A DNA stretch of 64,000 nucleotides, taken from positions 234,703-298,702 of the forward strand of contig NZ_JAIGNJ010000004.1 in assembly GCF_019711415.1 (NCBI RefSeq), read 5' to 3'. Under the pieces are notes generated by a model. That model did not search any database. It was given only the letters and a program-made list of their open reading frames with translations, and had not been told where the DNA came from. Of the stretch, positions 35,061 through 44,269 are shown piece after piece. Source of the DNA: Qipengyuania vesicularis. Lineage in GTDB: Bacteria > Pseudomonadota > Alphaproteobacteria > Sphingomonadales > Sphingomonadaceae. The stretch's first letter is position 1. Every line of letters begins with the position of its first letter. The translations under genes were made by a program, and so were the position numbers.

Positions 35061-35489
35061 CTAGAGAGCTGCGCCCCAAGACGCTTTCGGAGTCCAGCTA
35101 ACCACTTTTGGCATTGCCCACATGGTTGCAGAGATGAAGAAGCCGAAAAAGGGTATGCCGATTGGAATCAAGGCCAGCACCACTAACTTCTCGCCGGTCG
35201 ATCGCATGAAGTGTATGATTGCACCGATCATGAAAGCCGTTGCTAGGGCGAACCCACTCGGCCAGATCTGTGACCATGTGAACCTGTCGCCGAATACTTG
35301 CCCGATGATCGTAGCCATCCAGCAATAGAACACGGCAACAACGATAGCCTGCGTGATCAGCGTGCTGAGCATGCCGACGAATGCCCTGTCGTTCGAGAAC
35401 AACAAGGGTAGGCCGATGAGAATGCTGCCAACCAGAATATGCCAATTCGTGAATGTAGAGATGGCATAATCTAGCGGCAAAAATTGCAT
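35061..35489 (-). CDS. Hypothetical four-span membrane protein
   Basis: A 142-residue hydrophobic protein with about four membrane spans: residues 16-32 (WHILVGSILIGLPLLF), 43-66 (LITQAIVVAVFYCWMATII), 78-92 (SGFALATAFMIGAII) and 103-123 (LVVLALIPIGIPFFGFFI). No family recognised. Its ATG follows the pdeM stop directly (TAGATG), so it is cotranslated. Its base composition is clearly more AT-rich than its neighbours, hinting at separate origin. Confidence 0.7.
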   Translation of the reverse strand: MQFLPLDYAISTFTNWHILVGSILIGLPLLFSNDRAFVGMLSTLITQAIVVAVFYCWMATIIGQVFGDRFTWSQIWPSGFALATAFMIGAIIHFMRSTGEKLVVLALIPIGIPFFGFFISATMWAMPKVVSWTPKASWGAAL

Positions 35490-36191
35490 CTAGGCGGCTT
35501 TCCAGAGAGGGAAGCGAGCCAGTTTGCCTTTCGCCGGGACCACAGCATCGATCCGGTCGGCGGGCTGGAGCGCCTTGAGGATGGCCGGGTCAGCCGCATT
35601 CATTCCGCCGGTATAGGCTCCGAAGGCGGGCAGGATCATGCGGCCGCTCGGCTTGCCATCGGCCCCTTCATTCGCACTGACCACGGCGCAGGGGCGGCGG
35701 ATCATGCGCTGGCGGACCTTGAGCTGGAGGCGCGGGTGGTAGTGGCCCGAGAGTTCCGGACGGGTCTCGCCCTTCTTGGCACGGTGGCGCAGGATCGTGC
35801 CGCCAATCTCCAGTTCTTCGACTAATGTCCCGCCGCAGCGCGCTTCCATGTCGGGATCGTGATTGCCGGTGATCCAGACCCAGTCGACCGCCTTGGTCAG
35901 CGCTTCGAGCATGCCGCAGGCGTGAGGTTCGAGCCGGGTGGAGCCTTCCGAATCATGAAAATTGTCGCCCAGCGTGATCACCCGCCGCGCGCCCGTCTCC
36001 TTGATCGCGAGCGCAACCCGCTCGAGCGTCTCGCGGCTGTCGTAGGGCGGGATCATCTGCCCGTGGCCCGCAAAGAAGCTCCCTTTCTCCAGGTGCAGGT
36101 CGGCGACCAGCAGCGCGCGTTCGCGCGGCCAGTACAGCGCACGGCCTTCTGTCAGGAGCCATTCCTGCCCGGCGAACGAAAGGGGAACCAT
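35490..36191 (-). CDS. pdeM: Ligase-associated DNA damage response endonuclease PdeM
   Basis: A 233-residue calcineurin-like metallophosphoesterase. Metal motifs are VADLHLEKGSFF (DxH), LGDNFHD (GDxxxD), ITGNHDPD (GNHD) and SGHYHPRL (GHxH). PdeM is usually found with a DNA ligase, an Lhr-type helicase and an exonuclease in a repair operon; none of these is here. Start ATG 36191 faces hemF. Activity on DNA is inferred from the family. Confidence 0.92.
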   Translation of the reverse strand: MVPLSFAGQEWLLTEGRALYWPRERALLVADLHLEKGSFFAGHGQMIPPYDSRETLERVALAIKETGARRVITLGDNFHDSEGSTRLEPHACGMLEALTKAVDWVWITGNHDPDMEARCGGTLVEELEIGGTILRHRAKKGETRPELSGHYHPRLQLKVRQRMIRRPCAVVSANEGADGKPSGRMILPAFGAYTGGMNAADPAILKALQPADRIDAVVPAKGKLARFPLWKAA

Positions 36192-36236
36192 GTCATGCTA
36201 TTGCCGCCTGCGCGCTGCAATGGCAAGGGCCTATGC

Positions 36237-37094
36237 ATGACCGACTGGACTAGCCAAACCGACATTGCCCGTACCTGGTTCGAAACCCTGCGCGACCGCA
36301 TCTGCGCCGAGTTCGAGAGCATCGAGCGTGAAGCGGGATCGGACGCGTCTTTCCAATACGACAGCTGGCAGCGCGAAGAGGAAGGCAACTCCGATCCGGG
36401 TGGTGGTACGCGCGGCTTGATGAAGGGCAAGGTTTTCGAGAAGGTCGGCGTGAATGTTTCGACCGTGCGCGGCAATTTCGCTCCCGAATTCGCTGCCTCG
36501 ATCAATGGGGCATCGGCAGAAGACCCCGGCTTTACGGCCACCGGCATCAGCCTTGTCGCCCACATGGCCAACCCGCATGTCCCGGCGGTCCACATGAACA
36601 CGCGCTTCCTGACCACGCAGGCGGCATGGTTCGGGGGCGGGGCCGACCTCAACCCGCCGCTGCCTTACGAAGAGGACACCGAAGACTTCCACGCCCGCTT
36701 CCGCGCCGCCTGTGCCGCGCACAACCCGACCTATTACGAACGCTTCAAGAAGTGGGCGGACGACTATTTCTACATCCCCCACCGCGGCGTGCATCGCGGG
36801 GTGGGCGGCATCTTCTACGACCACCTCGAATGCGAAGACGAGGCGGGTTTTGAGCGCAACCTCGCCTTCACCAAAGACGTGGGCGAGGCCTTCCTCGACA
36901 TCTTCCCCAAGCTGGTGCGCCGCCGGATGGAGACCGAGTTCACGCCTGCCGAAAAGGCTCAGCAGCTCGAATGGCGCGGACGCTATGCCGAGTTCAACCT
37001 CGTCTACGACCGCGGCACACTGTTCGGCCTCAAGACCGGCGGCAATATCGACGCCATCTTGATGAGCTTGCCGCCCGAAGCGGTGTGGAACTGA
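36237..37094 (+). CDS. hemF: Oxygen-dependent coproporphyrinogen III oxidase
   Basis: HemF decarboxylates coproporphyrinogen III to protoporphyrinogen IX in heme synthesis, using O2. The 285-residue length is typical. Conserved blocks are KVFEKVGVNVSTVRG, HMANPHVPAVHMNTRF, WFGGGADLNPP, YIPHRGVHRGVGGIFYDHL and the C-terminal EFNLVYDRGTLFGLKTGGNIDAILMSLPP. The ATG at 36237 begins the family N-terminus; a longer upstream open frame is a shadow of pdeM. Divergent from pdeM. Confidence 0.97.
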   Translation: MTDWTSQTDIARTWFETLRDRICAEFESIEREAGSDASFQYDSWQREEEGNSDPGGGTRGLMKGKVFEKVGVNVSTVRGNFAPEFAASINGASAEDPGFTATGISLVAHMANPHVPAVHMNTRFLTTQAAWFGGGADLNPPLPYEEDTEDFHARFRAACAAHNPTYYERFKKWADDYFYIPHRGVHRGVGGIFYDHLECEDEAGFERNLAFTKDVGEAFLDIFPKLVRRRMETEFTPAEKAQQLEWRGRYAEFNLVYDRGTLFGLKTGGNIDAILMSLPPEAVWN

Positions 37095-37119
37095 CGAGCC
37101 AGTTTTCGGTATTGGTTGG

Positions 37120-38448
37120 GTGAGTGCGCTGCGCGATCCCATTCGGCTGATCCCCGTCCTGTTCCTCGGCGCAATTGCCTTCGGGACCCTGCTTCTGTGG
37201 CTGCCGATCGCCACTGCGGACGGGACGCAGACCGACCTTCTTACCGCGCTGTTCACTTCGACATCCGCAGTTGCCGTGACCGGTCTGATCGTCGTCGATA
37301 CTGCGACCTACTGGTCCTTCTTCGGGCAGGTAGTCATCCTGTTGCTGTTCCAGGTCGGCGGCTTCGGCATCATGACCGCGGCTACGCTATTCGGCCTGAT
37401 GGCAGGGCGCGGTTTCGGGCTCCGCGAGCGAATGGCGACACAGGTCGAGCGTAGCCGGCTCGACGTGGGGGACGCCGGATCGGTGCTCAAGCTCGTTCTA
37501 GCCATCACCCTTACAGTTGAGGCGATTGTCGCCACGATCCTTACCGCGCGCCTGATGATCTCCTACGATCACTCCTTTGGCGAAGCCCTGTGGCATGGCA
37601 TTTTCCACGCGGTGAGCGCCTTCAACAACGCCGGGTTTTCGAGCTATTCGGACAGCGTCATGGGATTCCAGGCGGATGCCGTCGTACTCGTGCCGATCAT
37701 GCTCGCAGTCGTTCTGACGGCACTAGGTTTCCCGGTCATGCAGGACCTGCGCCACCACGGCTTGAGCTGGAAACGCTGGACGCTGCACACGAAGATCACC
37801 GTGGCAGGCACGATCGTCCTCCTCCTCGGCGGCTTCCTTGCGCACCTTCTCATGGAATGGGACAATCCCGATACGCTCGGACCGATGGGGCTGGGAGGCA
37901 AGCTGCTCAATGCCGCTTTCCATTCGGTCATGCCGCGCACGGCTGGCTTCAACAGTCTCGACGTCGGCGCGTTTCGCGACGAGACCCTGATGACCAATTA
38001 CTTCCTGATGTTCATCGGCGGGGGAAGCGCCGGGACGGCCGGCGGTATCAAGATCACCACATTTGCCGTTCTTCTCGCCGTGGTACTGTCCGAAGTCATG
38101 CGGCGCCGCGATGCGGGGGCGTACGGGCGCAGGTTCGGTCATGCGGTTGAGCGCCAGGCGCTGACCGTCATCGTTTTGGCGGGAACGCTGATATTCGCAG
38201 CCACTACCTATCTCTCGATTATCACCCCACTCGCATTCGAGGACCTGCTGTTCGAGGCGATCTCGGCATTTTCGACTGTCGGCCTCTCGACTGGAGTGAC
38301 AGGCGAATTGCCGCCTGCCGGCCAGCTGGTCATCATCGCGCTGATGTTCATCGGACGCGTGGGCACGATTACCGTTGCTACCGCCCTTGCTCTTGGCGGC
38401 GAACCGCGACCCTTCCGTTATCCTGAGGAGAACCCCATTGTCGGCTAA
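37120..38448 (+). CDS. trkH: TrkH family potassium uptake protein
   Basis: A 442-residue K+ transporter subunit of the TrkH/KtrB type with four pseudo-repeats of helix-pore-helix. Filter-like segments are STSAVAVTGLIV, AVSAFNNAGFSSY, SVMPRTAGFNSLDV and AISAFSTVGLSTGV. It starts with GTG at 37120, 25 bases after hemF. The TrkA gene overlaps its end by 11 bases, so pore and gating subunits are cotranslated. Confidence 0.93.
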   Translation: MSALRDPIRLIPVLFLGAIAFGTLLLWLPIATADGTQTDLLTALFTSTSAVAVTGLIVVDTATYWSFFGQVVILLLFQVGGFGIMTAATLFGLMAGRGFGLRERMATQVERSRLDVGDAGSVLKLVLAITLTVEAIVATILTARLMISYDHSFGEALWHGIFHAVSAFNNAGFSSYSDSVMGFQADAVVLVPIMLAVVLTALGFPVMQDLRHHGLSWKRWTLHTKITVAGTIVLLLGGFLAHLLMEWDNPDTLGPMGLGGKLLNAAFHSVMPRTAGFNSLDVGAFRDETLMTNYFLMFIGGGSAGTAGGIKITTFAVLLAVVLSEVMRRRDAGAYGRRFGHAVERQALTVIVLAGTLIFAATTYLSIITPLAFEDLLFEAISAFSTVGLSTGVTGELPPAGQLVIIALMFIGRVGTITVATALALGGEPRPFRYPEENPIVG

Positions 38449-39106
38449 CACGCGCAATCCCGTCCTTGTCGTGGGCCTTGGACGCTTCGGAGGCTCGGTC
38501 GCCCGCACGCTCGAGCGCATGGGGCACGAAGTGCTGGGCGCCGATACAAACCCGGAGAGGGTGCAGGAATATGCCAGCGACCTGACCCAAGTGGTCGAGG
38601 CCGATTGCACCGATTTCCATTGCCTCGAGAAGCTGGGAGGCAGAACATTCACCTCTGCGGTCGTCGGGATTGGTGGCGATATCGAGGCGAGCGTGCTGGC
38701 GGTACTTGCCTTGTCCGATCTCGGTGTCCCCAAGATCTGGGCGAAGGCGACCAACGAGAAGCATGGCCGCATTCTGGAGCGAACGGGCGCGCACCACGTA
38801 GTCTTCCCCGAAGAACGCATGGGCGAACGCGTCGCGCGGCTGCTCAACGAACGGCTGCTCGATTTCATCAGCTTCGGCGACGAGTTCGCGATTGCCAAGC
38901 TCGCAGCCCCGGCTTCCATCGTGGGCGTGCCGCTGGTTACCAGCGAATGCCGCAAGAAACATGATGTGACGGTGATTGGCGTGAAGCGTGAAGGGGAGGA
39001 CTTCATCCACGCGGTCCCCGACACCATCATCATGCCGGGAGACGTTCTCGTGGTCTCTGGCAGGGTCGAACGGATCGAGGCGTTTGCTGCGGCTGGTGCG
39101 TCCTAA
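38438..39106 (+). CDS. trkA: TrkA family potassium uptake regulatory subunit (KtrA-like)
   Basis: A 222-residue single RCK unit: Rossmann nucleotide-binding RCK_N (VLVVGLGRFGGSVARTLERMG, conserved Asp in GADTNPERV) and RCK_C (ASIVGVPLVTSECRKK). It gates TrkH with ATP/ADP or NAD(H). The TTG at 38438 is chosen as start because GAGGAG ends seven bases upstream and the protein then begins with the RCK fold; it overlaps trkH. Confidence 0.92.
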   Translation: MSANTRNPVLVVGLGRFGGSVARTLERMGHEVLGADTNPERVQEYASDLTQVVEADCTDFHCLEKLGGRTFTSAVVGIGGDIEASVLAVLALSDLGVPKIWAKATNEKHGRILERTGAHHVVFPEERMGERVARLLNERLLDFISFGDEFAIAKLAAPASIVGVPLVTSECRKKHDVTVIGVKREGEDFIHAVPDTIIMPGDVLVVSGRVERIEAFAAAGAS

Positions 39107-39126
39107 GCGATCGTACCGGCCCGTGG

Positions 39127-39990
39127 CTATTGTCCTCGCTCTTCGATCTGCTCGATGATCCCCTGCAGGTTGTTCAGCGCCATTCCGCTAGGAAGGTTCG
39201 CGCGTGAGGCGTAGACCTCCGTCAGATAAGCCTGGTCGAAAGCGGTCAGTTCCATAGTCGTGCTTCCGCCCTCGTCGAACAGCGAAAGGATCGTACTTAG
39301 CGTGGCGTCGTCCGCGTCTGGAGGGAGCGTGCGAGCAAGGCTGCGCATGGTGATATAATCGGCGACCGCCAGGCTGTCCTTGTCGGCCAGGGCCTTGTTG
39401 TCGATCATGACGACAGAGACATCGAGATCGACGCGGATCGCCGAGTTCAGGCGTGAGATATTGGTGCTGTCGAAGACCGGCGGATCGCCATCGCGGGAGT
39501 GGCCATCGGCAGTGCGCTTGACGACGGTATTCCAGCACCGGACCTTGCCGCTTTGCTGGCGCAGGCGCTTGCGGTCCCAGAAGCTGAGGCCGCGCACGAG
39601 GTAATGGTCTGCCTCGAGTAGCTCCTCTACCTCGCTTTCCGGATCGGCGACGAAAAGCGCCAGGACATTGGGCGCGCAGCCGACCTCGGCGTTGACCTCC
39701 ACACCGACCCGCTCCGCATTGAAGTAGATCCGGTCGATGATGAATTGCGCGCTTTCCTGACCCAGGCCCCAAACGGCAACGCAGATCGGCCTTTGGAAGC
39801 GGGCCAGAGGCTCGCCCTGGACCGTACCCCTTGGCGTTATCGCTCTCGCCTGGCTGCGTACTTCGCGAGGTTCTACCTGCCGCTGGCCGGTGACGACGAT
39901 CGTCTCATCGTTTTCCTGCGCAAAAAGCGCAGCCTGGGGCGAAATGCCCAGTGTGATCGCTGCCCACAGTGCAAAGCTACTCTTCGCCAT
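39127..39990 (-). CDS. Secreted hypothetical protein with VTGQR N-terminal motif
   Basis: A 287-residue protein with a signal peptide (MAKSSFALWAAITLGISPQA, cleaved near residue 25). The mature N-terminus reads DETIVVTGQRQ, a motif usually found at the plug entry of TonB-dependent receptors, but no barrel follows. Four Cys occur, in CVAVWG, GCAPN and CWN contexts. The rest is unrecognised. The ATG at 39990 has AAAGG six bases upstream. Convergent with trkA. Confidence 0.72.
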   Translation of the reverse strand: MAKSSFALWAAITLGISPQAALFAQENDETIVVTGQRQVEPREVRSQARAITPRGTVQGEPLARFQRPICVAVWGLGQESAQFIIDRIYFNAERVGVEVNAEVGCAPNVLALFVADPESEVEELLEADHYLVRGLSFWDRKRLRQQSGKVRCWNTVVKRTADGHSRDGDPPVFDSTNISRLNSAIRVDLDVSVVMIDNKALADKDSLAVADYITMRSLARTLPPDADDATLSTILSLFDEGGSTTMELTAFDQAYLTEVYASRANLPSGMALNNLQGIIEQIEERGQ

Positions 39991-40143
39991 GTCCATCCCT
40001 TTCAAGCGGCTTGATGGCATATGGCTTCGCGCAGGGAAAACGACACTCTATCAATCACATATGCCGTTTCGATAAATGGCCGATGGATTGGACCAACTGC
40101 AATCTGAAGTCGTCAAATTGCATGCTTCGCGAAGATTGCGAGG

Positions 40144-41040
40144 TCACTCGGGCGCGTAGACCCTAACCCAGTCGACGAGCATTTCGACCTCGCCGCGCCT
40201 GACCGCGTCGACGGTTTCCTGCGGGATGCCGACATAGGGTTTCTTGATGCCATTGGTCTTGAGCGGATAGGCGCCGCCCATGGCGAAATTCAGGATCAGG
40301 TATTTGTCGTTGTCGAACCGCCATTCGCCGTAATACTCGACCATGGGCTTGGTCGCCCGGTAGAGCAGGTGGCCGTCTATCAGGAAATCGATCTGCGTAT
40401 CGGTCCATTCGACCGCATAGGTGTGCCAGCTGGTGACGTCGATGCCTTCGGGGAAGAAGAATTTGTTCACGATCGGCGTTTCGCCCGAATAGCCCGGGCC
40501 GTGCAGGGCGACGCCGATCCAGTCCCTCTCGCCGACATATTCCATGATGTCGATTTCGCCCGTGTCGGGCCAGCGGTCGTTGCCGAGCAGCCAGAAGGCG
40601 GGCCATACGCCGACATTGTCGGGCAGTTTGATCCGCGCCTCTGCGCGGCCGTGCATGAAATCGAACTTGCCCTGGCTTTCGATACGGCCGGACACGAAAG
40701 GTGCGTTGCGTTCTTTCTTCGGGTCTTCGCCGGGCTTGAAGACGGGACGCAGCACCAACACACCGCCGTCTGCCCCCTCGACGCCTTGCTTGAAGGCGAT
40801 GGTCGAGGGATCGTCGATATAGGCCTGCTGTTCGTTATTGACCCAGAAGTCGGTCCCGATGACGATCCACTTGCTGCGATCCAGCGAGGCCTCATCGAAC
40901 TCATCCGCGAAAATCAGCTCGCGTTCCGGCGTCATCGCCTCTGCCAGTGCTTCACCCACATCTGCGGTCTGCGCGAGGCCAGCAGTCGCGAACCCCAAGG
41001 TACAGGCGACGGACAGGGCGAGGGTCGAAAAGCGGGTCAT
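40144..41040 (-). CDS. Glycoside hydrolase family 16 (laminarinase/beta-glucanase-like)
   Basis: A 298-residue secreted enzyme: signal peptide to about residue 23 (ending AGLAQ), then a jelly-roll GH16 domain. The catalytic block is GEIDIMEYVG (nucleophile and acid/base Glu). Substrate-cleft residues are in WPAFWLLGNDRWPD and the C-terminal KYLILNFAMGGAY and MLVDWVRVY. GH16 enzymes cleave beta-1,3/1,4-glucans or marine galactans; laminarin is a reasonable guess for a marine heterotroph. Confidence 0.93.
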   Translation of the reverse strand: MTRFSTLALSVACTLGFATAGLAQTADVGEALAEAMTPERELIFADEFDEASLDRSKWIVIGTDFWVNNEQQAYIDDPSTIAFKQGVEGADGGVLVLRPVFKPGEDPKKERNAPFVSGRIESQGKFDFMHGRAEARIKLPDNVGVWPAFWLLGNDRWPDTGEIDIMEYVGERDWIGVALHGPGYSGETPIVNKFFFPEGIDVTSWHTYAVEWTDTQIDFLIDGHLLYRATKPMVEYYGEWRFDNDKYLILNFAMGGAYPLKTNGIKKPYVGIPQETVDAVRRGEVEMLVDWVRVYAPE

Positions 41041-41217
41041 CAGGGCCTCTCCAGTATTCTTGTGAACGTTATCAATACGCGATTGGGCGCGTTTTGAAAG
41101 TGTGTGGGTAGGTATTCAATGCTTGGGGTGGAAAGCCGTGCCGGGATCGGCGATAGGGCGCGACACGTATAGACAGAGCCGGGGTCGTCCGGCGGATTTG
41201 CCCGGAGAGAGCCCACC

Positions 41218-43131
41218 ATGCGTCGCCCCATCACGAAAATGGCTTCCAGTCTTGCCATCCTGCTTGCCACCGCCGCCTGCACTGCTGCGACGAGCGAGCC
41301 GCTCATCTCAACTGCCATCCCCGAGCCGATGGTTTCGCCGATCCTTTCGGGTCCGGAGGCGCTCGACACGCTGACATATGCAGAGCCCCAGGTGGCGCGC
41401 GTCACGCATGTGGCCCTCGATCTCGACCTGGACTTCGACGCGAAACGGGTGGGCGGCAGCGCCGAATTGCGCATCCTCGCCGATCCCGGCGCGGAGCGGC
41501 TGGTGCTCGACAGCAATGGGCTGGATATTGCGCGGGTCACCGATGGTTCGGGACGTGACCTAGGGTACGAGATGGGCGAGCTGGTCGAGGCGGGCGGCAA
41601 GGGCGCTCCGCTCACCATCATGCTGAACGGTGCGCGCAGTGTCCGCATCGACTATCGCGCGCCCGCCGATGCCGAGGCGCTACAATGGCTCACGCCGGAA
41701 CAGACTTCGGGCAAGGTGCATCCGTTCCTCTTCAGCCAAGGTCAGGCGATCCTCAACCGCACGTGGATTCCCACGCAGGACAGCCCGGGCATTCGCCAGA
41801 CCTGGGAAGCGCGCATTACCGCACCAAAGCCGCTCGATGTGGTGATGAGCGGCGTGTTGCAGGGAGTTCCGGAAGACCTCGGCGACGGTCGCCGGGCCTT
41901 CCGGTTCGTGATGGACAAGCCCGTCCCGCCCTACCTTATCGCGATCGCTGCGGGAGATATCGATTTCCGCGCGATCGGCCCGCGCACCGGTGTTTGGGCC
42001 GAACCGTCTGTCCTTCCACGCGCCTATGCCGAAGTCGCCGACACCGAGGATATGGTGGTCGCGGCCGAGGCACTTTACGGCGAATACCGCTGGGGCCGCT
42101 ACGATATGATCATCCTGCCGCCGGCCTTCCCCTATGGCGGCATGGAAAACCCGGTGATGACCTTCCTCACCCCGACCTTCATCGCCGGCGACAGGTCGAA
42201 CAACGGCCTCGTCGCGCATGAGCTGGCGCATAGCTGGTCGGGCAACCTCGTCACCAATGCGGTGTGGGGCGACAGCTGGCTCAACGAAGGCGTCACCACC
42301 TACTTCGAGAACCGTATCGTCGAGGCGGTCTATGGGCCCAAGCGCGCCGAGCAGGAAGCCGCGCTCATGTATGCCAACATCCTCGAGACGCTGGCAGAGG
42401 TGGGCGCCGATGCCCCGGGCACAGCGCTTCATACCGACGGCGAATACGAGCTCGGCAGCGCGATTGCCTATGACAAGGGCGCGTTTTTCCTGCGCACGGT
42501 CGAGCGCATCGTGGGCCGCGAGCGCTTCGATGCATGGCTACGCCAGTGGTTCGACAACCACGCTTTCCAGCCCGCCACCAGCGAGATGTTCCTCGAGGAC
42601 ATGATGGAGAATCTTGTCGCCGATGATGCGGAGGCGAGGGCGCTGACCTTGCGCGAATGGATCTTCGAGCCCGGCCTGCCCGCCAATGTCGCCAAGCCCG
42701 ATCCGGCGGCCTTTGCCGAAGTCGATACTGCAGTGTCAGCCTATGCCGATGCCGGCTACATGCCCGCCGCCTATGCAGGTTGGACGGCTGCCGAACAGAT
42801 GCGCTTCCTCGACAATCTCCCCGCAGAGCTGTCGGCCGACCAACTGTCCGCCCTCGACCAGGCGCTCGGCCTTTCGAAGACTGGCAACAACGAAATCCTC
42901 TTCCTCTGGCTCGAAATGGCGCTTGAGAATCGTTTCGAGCCTGCTGTTCCGCAAGCCGAAGCTTTCCTCGGCGACGTGGGCCGCGCGAAGTTCGTTCGTC
43001 CGCTGTTCCAGGTGCTGTGGGAAGAAGGCGAGTGGGGCCAGGCGATTGCCCGCCGCGTCTATGCGCGGACCCGCGATGGCTATCACTCCGTCACGCGCGC
43101 CGGTGTCGATCGGATCATGGCAGGCGATTGA
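41218..43131 (+). CDS. M1 family metallopeptidase (leukotriene-A4-hydrolase/aminopeptidase-like)
   Basis: A 637-residue zinc aminopeptidase, likely a lipoprotein (N-terminal hydrophobic segment with LATAAC). The substrate-site GAMEN variant is PYGGMENPVMTF. The zinc site is HELAHSW at residues 334-338 with the third ligand Glu at 357 in NEGVTTYFE, the exact HEXXH-x18-E spacing. A C-terminal helical domain with ARM-like repeats ends the protein, as in LTA4 hydrolase. It removes N-terminal residues in the envelope. Confidence 0.94.
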   Translation: MRRPITKMASSLAILLATAACTAATSEPLISTAIPEPMVSPILSGPEALDTLTYAEPQVARVTHVALDLDLDFDAKRVGGSAELRILADPGAERLVLDSNGLDIARVTDGSGRDLGYEMGELVEAGGKGAPLTIMLNGARSVRIDYRAPADAEALQWLTPEQTSGKVHPFLFSQGQAILNRTWIPTQDSPGIRQTWEARITAPKPLDVVMSGVLQGVPEDLGDGRRAFRFVMDKPVPPYLIAIAAGDIDFRAIGPRTGVWAEPSVLPRAYAEVADTEDMVVAAEALYGEYRWGRYDMIILPPAFPYGGMENPVMTFLTPTFIAGDRSNNGLVAHELAHSWSGNLVTNAVWGDSWLNEGVTTYFENRIVEAVYGPKRAEQEAALMYANILETLAEVGADAPGTALHTDGEYELGSAIAYDKGAFFLRTVERIVGRERFDAWLRQWFDNHAFQPATSEMFLEDMMENLVADDAEARALTLREWIFEPGLPANVAKPDPAAFAEVDTAVSAYADAGYMPAAYAGWTAAEQMRFLDNLPAELSADQLSALDQALGLSKTGNNEILFLWLEMALENRFEPAVPQAEAFLGDVGRAKFVRPLFQVLWEEGEWGQAIARRVYARTRDGYHSVTRAGVDRIMAGD

Positions 43132-43223
43132 TTGCGCATCCTGCACCGGACGGTGCAAGCACTGCGATTGATTGCGATGGCGGGGCAAGATAGCCACGCC
43201 CTTGCAAACAGGGAGACAATCCA

Positions 43224-44207
43224 GTGCCGCAAGCAATCCTCTCGCGATCCAAGGGGGTGCTCCTCCTGCTCGCACCGCTGCTCGCAATCCTGGCTGGAAG
43301 GCTTGCGACCCATAGCGAGATTGCGTCCTCTAATCTGCGCACTACGGCGCTGCTGTTTCTCTGGCTGTGCGCCGATGCACTCGCGCTTGCCCTGATCGCG
43401 AAGGCCCCTGCCAACCGTCCGGGTCTGCGCAGCATGCTGGGCGCAATAGCGGCAGGTTGCATCGTCGCGACGCTGGCGGCTGCCGCGCCCGTGCGGGCCG
43501 CCCTGCTCGACATGCATGCCCTCGTCGCGGCGATGGGACTTACCGTTCTTGCATATCTGGTGTGGAGCCTCCTGCTCGCCGCGCAGACCTTTCGGTCGAC
43601 GCACTCCGCACAGAAGGCGATCGGTCGGATCCTGCCGGAAAAGCTGGTGGGCTTCGCGGCGCATGAAACGCACATGGTTAGGCTGGCGCTGTTCAGCTGG
43701 GGCGCTGCGCCGCATGTTCCGGCGGGTGCGCAAAGCTATGCCTATCATCGTGTCATCAATCCGATGATTGCCGTCTTTCTTGTCCTGCAAGTGATCGAGG
43801 TCGTAGTGGTCGACTTGCTGGTCAGCCACTGGAGCGAGCGGGCGGCCCTAGTCCTGCTCGCGCTTGGGATATGGGGCGCGCTCTTCCTAGTTGCCTTGAT
43901 GAAGGCATTCCGACTCTATCCCATCCTGCTCGACAACACGGAGGTGCGGGTCCGTGCCGGCACGGTGATCGATCTGCGCGTACCGCTGGATGCGATCGAC
44001 GGGATCGATCCCGCCATCTCGCACGACGAGACCAAGGCACACGACGTCCTGAATGCGGCGATCCTCTCGCATCCAAACGTTGTATTGCGGTTATCGCGTC
44101 CGCTTGAGCACCGCGGCTTTCTCGGCAATAAGCGCACTATCAACCGTGTCGCATTCAGGCTGGATGAGCCCGGACCCTTCCTGGAAGCGCTGAAACTCCG
44201 GCTCTAG
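43224..44207 (+). CDS. Hypothetical six-span membrane protein
   Basis: A 327-residue protein with about six membrane spans: residues 11-25, 40-60, 70-90, 97-118, 180-200 and 208-230. A soluble C-terminal domain of about 95 residues follows, containing VRVRAGTVIDLRVPLDAIDGIDP and NVVLRLSRPLEHRGFLG. I do not recognise the family. Start is GTG 43224 with GGGAGA upstream. It stands alone between the M1 peptidase and rel genes. Confidence 0.75.
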   Translation: MPQAILSRSKGVLLLLAPLLAILAGRLATHSEIASSNLRTTALLFLWLCADALALALIAKAPANRPGLRSMLGAIAAGCIVATLAAAAPVRAALLDMHALVAAMGLTVLAYLVWSLLLAAQTFRSTHSAQKAIGRILPEKLVGFAAHETHMVRLALFSWGAAPHVPAGAQSYAYHRVINPMIAVFLVLQVIEVVVVDLLVSHWSERAALVLLALGIWGALFLVALMKAFRLYPILLDNTEVRVRAGTVIDLRVPLDAIDGIDPAISHDETKAHDVLNAAILSHPNVVLRLSRPLEHRGFLGNKRTINRVAFRLDEPGPFLEALKLRL

Positions 44208-44269
44208 CGGCCGGTGAGGCCACTTTTACGTTGCATTGCAACAGTCTTTGCCCGCATCGTGGATTCGCG

